From NCBI GenBank assembly GCA_016458225.1, contig JAEMGR010000015.1:1-64000 (forward strand): 64,000 bases of DNA, given 5' to 3'. The translations under genes and the position numbers were made by a program. This document shows positions 43,038 to 50,004 of the stretch, piece by piece (position 1 is the first letter of the stretch; every line of letters starts with the position of its first letter). This DNA comes from Myxococcaceae bacterium JPH2. GTDB lineage: Bacteria; Myxococcota; Myxococcia; Myxococcales; Myxococcaceae. The notes beneath the pieces were generated by a model that was not told the origin of the DNA, ran no database searches, and was given only the letters and a program-made list of their open reading frames with translations.

Positions 43038-44290
43038 GTCGGCACCCAGGTGGATGGCGCGCGCTCGGCTGCGCGCTGGCGTTGTGCACGGCCAGCTCCG
43101 CCGCGTGGGCCCAAGAGGACACGTCCACGCCGCTCCCCGAGCGGCTGTACTTCAACTCCGGCACGCTGCTGGGCTCGGCGCGAGTCGTGGCCCTGGGCGG
43201 CGCCTACGTGGGCATCGCCGAGGGCGCCGCGGGCTTCCCCAGCAACCTCACGGCGCTGGCGCAACGGGCGCCCGCGCTGGACCGCGACTGGGACGTAGGC
43301 GTCACGCTGTCCTGGTTGGACCTGCCCTTCACGGGCACGCGGCGCCGCGACGTGGACAACGACGGGCAGCCGGACGAGTCCGTGGAGAGCCGGCAGCTTC
43401 TGGGCGCGCTGACGCTGCAATACAAGCGCTTCGGCATCGGCTTCTCGTGGCGCAACACCCGCTCCGCCTATTGCCTCACCGACGCGTGCGCGGGCGAGGG
43501 CGGGCGGCTGCGCGTGTCGCTCACGCAGTCGGTGCTCGCGGGCTCGGTGGCCTTTGGCCAGGACGACTTCATCCTCGCGCTCGGGTTGTTCTCCGCGCAG
43601 GCCAGCTTCAGTCAGCTCGGCGATGAGTCCTGGCGCTACGGCGACACGGGCGTGGCGGTGGACATGCTGTACCGGCCCCATGGGCGGCCGTACCGCATCG
43701 GTGTGTCGGTGCGTCCAGAGGTGGTGGCGGACTGGCGCCGCGACGAGGGACAGCTCCCGGTCATCGCCGGACGCAGGCTCTACTCCGCCGTGGTGGCGCC
43801 CGCGGTGTTGTCGATTGGCGCGAGCTGGCGACTGGGCGACGGCGCGCACCACTACAACCGGCTGGCCCCCGCGGCGCGGCGGCAGTTGCTCGTGGATGGA
43901 GATGCGCTGACGGTGCCGGATGAGGAGTCTCCGAACGCGCCCGCGGGCCGGTGGCTCGTCACCGCGCAGGTGGACCTCATCTCCGGCGTGGACAACGCGG
44001 TGCCGGTGCGCACCTTCGCCTCCACCGCGGAGTCCTCGCGCGTGGGCGCCACCTCCACCATCCAGCCGCGGCTGGGCGCGGAGTGGGATGCGCTGGTGGG
44101 GCTGCTGCGGCTGCGCGCGGGAACCTGGCTGGAGCCCTCGCCCTTCGAGGGGCGCAATCCGCGTCCCCATGTGACGGGCGGCTTCGAGCTGTTCATCCTC
44201 CGATACTGGGAGGACTGGTCCCTCACCGCTTCGTTCGACATGGCCAGCCGCTACAGCAACGTGGGCCTGTCCATCGGGTTCTGGCGGTAA
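43034..44290 (+). CDS. Predicted outer-membrane beta-barrel protein
   Basis: 418 residues from a GTG at 43034 that overlaps the phhB stop. Residues 1-26 are a signal peptide (ending AWA). After this comes GSARVVALGGAYVGIAEGAAGFPSNL in two parts, which resembles the N-terminal plug of PorV/FadL-like proteins (UPF0164): GAYVGIAEGA and NLTALA are typical. The remainder alternates hydrophobic and polar residues, and the chain ends in Trp-Arg after VGLSIGF, a barrel-like end. Likely role: outer-membrane transport of hydrophobic compounds or assembly of surface proteins. Confidence 0.8.
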   Translation: MSRHPGGWRALGCALALCTASSAAWAQEDTSTPLPERLYFNSGTLLGSARVVALGGAYVGIAEGAAGFPSNLTALAQRAPALDRDWDVGVTLSWLDLPFTGTRRRDVDNDGQPDESVESRQLLGALTLQYKRFGIGFSWRNTRSAYCLTDACAGEGGRLRVSLTQSVLAGSVAFGQDDFILALGLFSAQASFSQLGDESWRYGDTGVAVDMLYRPHGRPYRIGVSVRPEVVADWRRDEGQLPVIAGRRLYSAVVAPAVLSIGASWRLGDGAHHYNRLAPAARRQLLVDGDALTVPDEESPNAPAGRWLVTAQVDLISGVDNAVPVRTFASTAESSRVGATSTIQPRLGAEWDALVGLLRLRAGTWLEPSPFEGRNPRPHVTGGFELFILRYWEDWSLTASFDMASRYSNVGLSIGFWR

Positions 44291-44472
44291 CGGCGGACGG
44301 ACGCGCTGGGCCGCTCGCCCCGCCCTCGTGGCGTGCCTGCCTCGCGGGGGACGCGAGGCCCCAGGAGTCCGGGAGTCGCCACACCATCGGCGACCGGCCG
44401 GCCAACCCGCGCGGCCTCGCGTTGCGGGCCTCCTCCAGCGTGGAGAACGTCCAGGGCAGCGAGGAGGATGCC

Positions 44473-46041
44473 ATGCACCTGGGCCGACGATGGCGGACGA
44501 CTGTCGCGAGCGCGACGATCCTCGGAATGGTGGGGGCCACCTGGGGATGTGGCGGACAGGCCAGCACGCCCGGAGCGGAGGACTGCGAGGGCTCGGGCTG
44601 CGAGACACCTCCCGCGGACACGCCGCCGACCCGCGATCCCTCCACGACGCCACCGCCCGTGGGAGGCACGCAGGACGGCCCCCCCGCGCCGTCGGTGCCT
44701 CCGCCCGTGGGCGTGCCTCCGCCGCCCGTGCTGCCCGCCTCCGGCACCACGCTGTGGCTGGTGCACGAGGGCACGCCGCAGGATGACCTCGCCCAGGACC
44801 TCGCGGTGGATGCCTCGGGCGACCTGCTCACCGCGTCCGTGGAGGGCGTGGATGGCCTCCAGTCGCACCAGCCGTCGGACGACACGGTGCGACTGGTGCT
44901 CACGCGACGCTCACCCGATGGCGCCAACCGCTGGGTGAAGACCTTCGAGGTGCGCGTGCCCGCGACACCTCCCACGCTTCGCGCGGACATCCGCGTGCGG
45001 CTGGCGGCGGACGGCGCGGGCAACCTGCTGATGGCGGGCAACGTGCACGGCACGGTGGACCTGGGCTCCGGTCCCCTGCACGACACCGCGTTCCTCGCGA
45101 AGCTGGACTCGACGGGGACGCTCCAGTGGGTGAGCACGCCGCAAGGCGCGGCGGTCACCTTCGTGGACGTCGCGGTGGATGCCGGGGGACAGGCTCGCGT
45201 GGCCTTCAACACCTCGGGCGGAGTGGACTTCGGGGGGGCGCGCGCCTCGCGTCCCGGCGTGGTGGCGTACACCCCGGACGGTCACGCCACGGCCACCGTG
45301 ATGGTGGGACAGCCGGACCGAGGAGACGCGGGCGTCGCGCTGACCACGGTGGCGTTGGACGCGAGCGGGCGCGCCATCGTCGCGGGCAACAGCCAAGGGC
45401 CGGTGCACTTCGGTGCGCAGTCCACCGTGGCGCAGAAGGAGGGCAGTCCCTTCGTCGCCGTGTACGACGCGAGCGGCACGCTGGCGTGGGTCCGCGTGCT
45501 CCAGTCGGCGCGAGGCACGGTGGACAGCGTGGGCGTGAGCGCCGCGGGCGAGGTGCTCGCCGCGGGGGCCTTCCTCGGCGGCATCTCGTGGGGTGATGCC
45601 CACCTGTCGGGACCGCCGCCGAGGCTCAGCGCCTTCGTCCTCGCGGTGGGCGCGGACGGCACCGAGCACTGGGCACACAGCCTGGGCAGCGACGTCCAGG
45701 TGGGCGCGCTCGCGGTGAGGCCCACGGGCGAGGCCACGGTGGCGGGCTTCACGTACTCCATGCTGGAGAACGGCGCGGCCAGCCAGGATGGCCTGGGCGC
45801 CGCGCAGCTGTTCACGCTCGGCTATGACGCCACGGGCCAGTCACTCGCCTCGCGCCTGTATCTGGCGGAGCCGCCAATAGCGCGTGGAGAGCTGTTCGGA
45901 CTCGAGGCGGTGCCAGCCATGGCGGTGCTGGCCGATGGGGATGCGGTCCTCTTTGGCCACTCGGACCGGGACACCGACTTCGGCACCGGCCACCAGACGC
46001 CCGCGCGCTCGGACGTGTTCCTCCTGCGCGTGAAGCACTGA
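44473..46041 (+). CDS. Secreted or lipid-anchored beta-propeller-like protein
   Basis: 522 residues. GGAGG lies just before the ATG at 44473. The N-terminus is a signal peptide with Cys near 26 (GATWGCGG), an imperfect lipobox. Residues 30-90 are a Pro/Thr-rich linker. The body repeats blade-like units of about 50 residues with LAVDASGDLLTA, LAADGAGNLLMAGN, VALDASGRAIVAGN and VSAAGEVLAAGA, the pattern of SBBP-type propellers, probably six blades. It is probably displayed at the outer membrane as a binding platform. No enzymatic residues recognised. Confidence 0.8.
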   Translation: MHLGRRWRTTVASATILGMVGATWGCGGQASTPGAEDCEGSGCETPPADTPPTRDPSTTPPPVGGTQDGPPAPSVPPPVGVPPPPVLPASGTTLWLVHEGTPQDDLAQDLAVDASGDLLTASVEGVDGLQSHQPSDDTVRLVLTRRSPDGANRWVKTFEVRVPATPPTLRADIRVRLAADGAGNLLMAGNVHGTVDLGSGPLHDTAFLAKLDSTGTLQWVSTPQGAAVTFVDVAVDAGGQARVAFNTSGGVDFGGARASRPGVVAYTPDGHATATVMVGQPDRGDAGVALTTVALDASGRAIVAGNSQGPVHFGAQSTVAQKEGSPFVAVYDASGTLAWVRVLQSARGTVDSVGVSAAGEVLAAGAFLGGISWGDAHLSGPPPRLSAFVLAVGADGTEHWAHSLGSDVQVGALAVRPTGEATVAGFTYSMLENGAASQDGLGAAQLFTLGYDATGQSLASRLYLAEPPIARGELFGLEAVPAMAVLADGDAVLFGHSDRDTDFGTGHQTPARSDVFLLRVKH

Positions 46042-46089
46042 GCCCGACCCGCCACGCTGGCGCGTGACACCCCGCGCATCAGGACGGGT

Positions 46090-46160
46090 GCGCCGCGCAT
46101 CGCGTGGGCAAGAGGCCGCGTGCACCGCGCTCGTCGCATGGGCAAGAGGCCGGAGGCTCC
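46090..46160 (+). repeat. Short direct repeat in intergenic DNA
   Basis: TGGGCAAGAGGCCG occurs twice (near 46105 and 46139), in the 188-bp spacer between the converging propeller and histone-like genes. The two copies are about 34 bp apart. A nearby hairpin, GCACG/CGTGC at 46176-46189, could act as a terminator. Confidence 0.4.
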
Positions 46161-46229
46161 GACCTCGTGACGTGAGCACGTCTCCGTGCGTGCGGGCCTC
46201 GTCACGAGGGGGCAAGGCCGCGCCCGCGC

Positions 46230-46601
46230 TCAGCGGCGCGTGGACTTGCGGGCCGTGCTCTTGCGCGCCCCGCGCTTGGCCGTGCTCTTGCGAGCGCCCT
46301 TGCGCGCCGTCCTCCCCGCGGCGGCGCGACGCGTGCTGGCCTTGCGCGTGGTCGCCTTGCGAGTGCTGGCCTTGCGCGCCGGGGCACCGCGCTTCGCCGT
46401 GGCCTTGCGCGCGGGGCGCTTGGCCCGAGCCCCCGTCTTCTTCCGAGCGGAGGTCTTCTTCGTGGCGCGGCGCGTGCCGCCCGTCTTGCGCCGCGTGGCG
46501 CCGCGTCCACGGCGAGAAGGAGTCGTCGCGCCCGGCAGTCCCGCCAGGCCATCAGTGGAAGAGGTGCTGCTCGCATCCGTGGAACGCGTCTCGTCGGTCA
46601 T
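46230..46601 (-). CDS. Histone H1-like DNA-binding protein
   Basis: 123 residues. After an acidic Ser/Thr-rich first 20 residues, the chain is almost only Arg, Lys, Ala, Thr, Gly and Ser, with repeated units like RKASTRKATTRKAS and ARKSTAKRGARKS. This is the composition of eukaryotic H1 tails and of bacterial H1-like proteins such as those in myxobacteria and Bordetella. It should be disordered and bind DNA without sequence preference. No other domain is present. It is convergent with the propeller gene and has its own promoter region to the right. Confidence 0.85.
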   Translation of the reverse strand: MTDETRSTDASSTSSTDGLAGLPGATTPSRRGRGATRRKTGGTRRATKKTSARKKTGARAKRPARKATAKRGAPARKASTRKATTRKASTRRAAAGRTARKGARKSTAKRGARKSTARKSTRR

Positions 46602-46771
46602 CCATATCCTCCAGGGGTGAAACCATCTGAAGGGTACGCCTCATCGCGCGCGACTCGCGCACGTGAGCCCGCACGGGTGAACACCATCGGACGAATCACG
46701 CCATGCGCGCGCGTCGGGAGGTCAGAAGGCGAACGCGCGCGGAGGCCGAGTTTCCGGCTCCTCGCGTCGCG

Positions 46772-47860
46772 CTACGTCGCGCCCCGCAGAAACGCGGCCA
46801 GCTTCTCGTAGGAAACCGCGAGCGGAGGGATGGGCGCGCTCTCGTTCACTTGATGCGCTTGCGCCGTCTCGCCCGGGCCGAAGTTGATGGCGTCCACGCC
46901 CCACTCACCGAAGCGCGCCACGTCCGTCCAGGCCTGCTTCGACGCGGCGGGCAGCCCCGTGAGGGCCATCAACTTCTGGAACAGCGGGTTGCTCGCGGCC
47001 ACGGGTCCGCTGGGCGAGGCATCCGTGACCTCCACCTCGGCGCGGCCCGCCACCAGCGCGAGCACATCCTCGCGCGCCCGAGCGATGCTCTTGCCCGGCG
47101 CGAAGCGGTAGTTGAGGTTCAGCTCGAACACGTCCGGCACGACGTTGCGCGCGCGGCCGCCCTTGGCGAGCGTGGCGCTCATCACTTCGTAGAAGGGGAA
47201 GCCCGCCACATCCACCTCCACGCGCGGGCGAGCGAGCAGCTCCGAGAGGAACGGCCCCGCCTTGTGGATGGCGTTCTCGCCCTGCCACGGCCGCGCGGAG
47301 TGAGCGCTGCGCCCGGTGAAGCGCACCGTCACCTGCATCGAGCCCACGCACCCCACCTGCACGACGCCGTCGGTGGGCTCCATCGCGATGCCGAACTTCA
47401 CGCGCGCCAGGTCCGGCCGCTTCTCATAGAGCGGGATGAGGCCGCTCTCCGCATAGGCCCCCTCCTCGCGCTCATAGAGGAGGAAGGCGATGTTGACCGG
47501 GAGCGTGTCGCGGCGCAGGTCCTCGGCCAGCGCCATCATCACGGCCAGCCCACCCTTCATGTCGGACGCACCCAGGCCGAACACGCGCTCGCCCTCGATG
47601 CGCGGCTCGCGGCCCGCGTCGCTCGGGTGCATCGGCACCGTGTCCAGATGTCCAATGAGCGCCACCGTGGGGCGCGGGTCGTCCAGCGTTCCCACCAGCA
47701 GCGTGTGGCCCACCCGGAACACCTGCTCCCGCGGGAAGTGCCCGAGGGCCCAGCGCTCGACATGGTCAGCCAGAGGCCCCTCCTGGGTGATGGGGCTGGC
47801 GATGCGACACAACTCGAGCGTCTTGTGGGCGAGGCGGGCGGCGAGGTCGGTGGGGGACAT
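46772..47860 (-). CDS. dapE: Succinyl-diaminopimelate desuccinylase
   Basis: 362 residues, M20 metallopeptidase family. Metal ligands are visible: His71 and Asp73 in GHLDTVP, Asp100 in GASDMKGG, the general base and ligand pair Glu132-Glu133 in REEG, and the late His in AHQVNE. A dimerisation domain (about 175-290) is inserted. DapE removes succinate from N-succinyl-LL-diaminopimelate in the lysine/peptidoglycan pathway. Upstream on the strand are a ChrR-like gene and dapD, the earlier step of the same pathway. Strict DapE activity against related desuccinylases cannot be told from sequence alone, but the dapD context supports it. Confidence 0.9.
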   Translation of the reverse strand: MSPTDLAARLAHKTLELCRIASPITQEGPLADHVERWALGHFPREQVFRVGHTLLVGTLDDPRPTVALIGHLDTVPMHPSDAGREPRIEGERVFGLGASDMKGGLAVMMALAEDLRRDTLPVNIAFLLYEREEGAYAESGLIPLYEKRPDLARVKFGIAMEPTDGVVQVGCVGSMQVTVRFTGRSAHSARPWQGENAIHKAGPFLSELLARPRVEVDVAGFPFYEVMSATLAKGGRARNVVPDVFELNLNYRFAPGKSIARAREDVLALVAGRAEVEVTDASPSGPVAASNPLFQKLMALTGLPAASKQAWTDVARFGEWGVDAINFGPGETAQAHQVNESAPIPPLAVSYEKLAAFLRGAT

Positions 47861-47914
47861 GCGGCCCCGACCATAACCCCGACCCGACGCGGGCGCAGAA
47901 GGAGCAACGGCGGC

Positions 47915-48550
47915 TCAGGGCGCCGTGGACGGCTCCGGCTCGAACTGGACCACCCCGTCCAGCACCGTGGCGGCGATGCACGCAGGACCCATGAGGGCGG
48001 TGAAGTCGTGGGAGGACCCCTCCGCCTTGTCGAGCGCCTCGCCGGGCCACACCTCCCGCCCGTCCTGCTCGCGCAGCCCCCCCTCCAGCACCAGGTTCCA
48101 CTCACGCCCCAGGTGCGTATGCCGGGGGTAGCGCGCGCCGGGATGCAACCGCACGAAGGCGGCCATCATCCCCTCGCGCCCCGGCCCTGGCTCGACCGGC
48201 GCCAGCTCCACACCCGACACCGGGCCGGGCATCCACGCCTCGGGTTGACCGAGCGACGCGAGCAGCGCGGTGGCTCGCTCCCGCGTCACGTCGAACAAGG
48301 TCGCGACGGGCCCAGCGAAGCGCGCCAGCCGGCCCGGCCCCTCCATGGCGCCCATCAACCGCGCGAGCCCTCCAGACGGCGGCGACACCGGCACCACCGT
48401 CGCCCCGAGAGCGTCCACCACGGGACGCAGGCGCTCCGCCGCCGCGCGGCACCCGCCACACCCCGCGAGGTGACGCTCGGCCGCCCGCCGCTCCTCCGGC
48501 TCCAGGGTCCCGAGCAGCCAGCCGGGCAGCATGTCGTCCAGATGCATCAT
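47915..48550 (-). CDS. ChrR-like cupin anti-sigma factor
   Basis: 211 residues, no membrane segment. The N-terminus has the zinc motif HLAGCGGC with His27, Cys31 and Cys34, and the C-terminus (about 130-205) is a cupin with RYPRHTHLGREWNLVLEGG and a downstream DKAEGSSHDF. This two-domain layout is that of ChrR, which in other bacteria releases an ECF sigma factor in response to singlet oxygen or organic peroxide. No sigma gene is adjacent. It lies between dapD and dapE, 66 bp after the former and 54 bp before the latter, so it is probably expressed with lysine biosynthesis. Confidence 0.85.
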   Translation of the reverse strand: MMHLDDMLPGWLLGTLEPEERRAAERHLAGCGGCRAAAERLRPVVDALGATVVPVSPPSGGLARLMGAMEGPGRLARFAGPVATLFDVTRERATALLASLGQPEAWMPGPVSGVELAPVEPGPGREGMMAAFVRLHPGARYPRHTHLGREWNLVLEGGLREQDGREVWPGEALDKAEGSSHDFTALMGPACIAATVLDGVVQFEPEPSTAP

Positions 48551-48616
48551 CGTCTCGGCCGGTGGCGTCCCGCTCGGAGGGCTATACGGGAGCGCGGGGG
48601 CCCGCGGATTTCCGCG

Positions 48617-49441
48617 TCACACCTGCACGCCGAAGTCGCGCAGCGCGGCGTTGAGACTCGTCTTCTGGTCCGTGGAGGCAGTCCGCTGCCCGATGATGAG
48701 CGCGCAGGGCACCATGTACTTGCCGGCGGGGAACTGCTTCTCGCGCATGCCGGGAATCACCACGCTGCGAGCGGGGACGCGGCCCTTGTAGACGCGCTCC
48801 TCGGGGCCCGTGACGTCGATAATCTGCGTGGACGCGGTGAGCACCACGTTGGCGCCCAGCACCGCCTCCTCCTCCACCACCACGCCCTCCACCACGATGC
48901 TGCGGCTGCCCAGGAACGCCCCGTCCTCGATGATGACAGGCGACGCGGTAGGTGGCTCGAGCACGCCGCCCAGCCCGACGCCGCCGGACAGGTGGACATG
49001 GCGGCCCACCTGCGCGCAGCTCCCCACCGTGGCCCAGGTGTCCACCATGGTCCCCGCGCCCACGCGCGCGCCGATGTTCACGTAGCCGGGCATCACCACC
49101 GCGCCCCGCTCCACGAACGCGCCATAGCGCACCGTGCCCGGCGGCACCACGCGCACGCCCGCCTGCTCCAGGCCCTTCTTGAGCGGCACCCGGTCGTAGA
49201 ACTCGAAGGGGCCCATCTCCATCACCCGCATCTCCGACACGGCGAAGAACAGGAGGATGGCCTCCTTCACCCACGCGTGGACCCGCCAGCCCTCCGGGCC
49301 CTTCTCCGCCACGCGCAGCTCGCCCGCGTCCAGGCGCGCCACGGTCTCGCGGACCGCGGCCACGAACTCCGGGTCCTTCAGCTTCGTGCGGTCCGCGAAT
49401 GCCGCGGACACCTTCTGCGACAGCTCTTCAATGGAGGCCAT
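48617..49441 (-). CDS. dapD: Tetrahydrodipicolinate N-succinyltransferase
   Basis: 274 residues from the ATG at 49441 (an upstream ATG at 49459 is less likely). N-terminal helices, then left-handed beta-helix hexapeptide repeats (about 100-245) such as VVMPGYVNIGARVGAGTMVD and VGSCAQVGRHVHLSGGVGLG, with the conserved GTMVDTWATVGS region, and a C-terminal SLNAALRDF. It transfers succinyl from succinyl-CoA to tetrahydrodipicolinate as a cytoplasmic trimer, the step before DapC and DapE. Confidence 0.94.
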   Translation of the reverse strand: MASIEELSQKVSAAFADRTKLKDPEFVAAVRETVARLDAGELRVAEKGPEGWRVHAWVKEAILLFFAVSEMRVMEMGPFEFYDRVPLKKGLEQAGVRVVPPGTVRYGAFVERGAVVMPGYVNIGARVGAGTMVDTWATVGSCAQVGRHVHLSGGVGLGGVLEPPTASPVIIEDGAFLGSRSIVVEGVVVEEEAVLGANVVLTASTQIIDVTGPEERVYKGRVPARSVVIPGMREKQFPAGKYMVPCALIIGQRTASTDQKTSLNAALRDFGVQV

Positions 49442-49498
49442 GTCGCCCTCTTGAATCACACTTCCGGCCCCCGCGCCGCACCCGCGTGCGCGCCCGGA

Positions 49499-49798
49499 CT
49501 ACGCGTCCGGTCCCACCGTCACGGGGAACGTCTGGGTGGGAATCTCCCCATGCAGCCCCGGGGGCGCGGGCGTCATCACCACCGGGCCGCGCCCCTCCAC
49601 CCGCACCGTGCCCGCCAGCACCTGACGCACCGCCGACAGCGGCACCTCGCCCCACCGCCGCGAGAACGGCCAGCGGCGCACATACAGGTGCTCCTGCCCG
49701 ATGAAGGCCACGTACCCGAGCAACGCGCCGTCCTCGTCCCGCACGCGCATGCCCTGGACGATGGAGCGACGCTCGAACGGCGATGCTTCCAGTTCCAT
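49499..49798 (-). CDS. Small conserved-looking protein of unknown function
   Basis: 99 residues; GGAGG lies a few bases before the ATG at 49798. The first half, IVQGMRVRDEDGALLGYVAFIGQEHLYVRR in two parts, resembles a PRC-barrel-like or DUF2171-like beta barrel: GMRVRDEDGALLGYV and LYVRRWPFSR. The rest, EVPLSAVRQVLAGTVRVEG, fits its last strands. It is soluble and upstream of dapD by 57 bp on the same strand. Role not known. Confidence 0.65.
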   Translation of the reverse strand: MELEASPFERRSIVQGMRVRDEDGALLGYVAFIGQEHLYVRRWPFSRRWGEVPLSAVRQVLAGTVRVEGRGPVVMTPAPPGLHGEIPTQTFPVTVGPDA

Positions 49799-50004
49799 CG
49801 GACCCCCTCCGTCCCCCTCAACCTGGAGCGCGCCCCTCCTCCAGGCCACCCCTCCCGGGGCCCGCTCGCCCGGCTGACCCAAGAAGGCCGAGCAGACGCG
49901 CGTTCACTCCACGACAGACGCAGGAATGCAGGGGCCCACGCGCCACGATTCCAATCGGGCGTTGAACCAGCGGCCAGCGCGGGGCGCGCACGCCCGGGAC
50001 GCCC

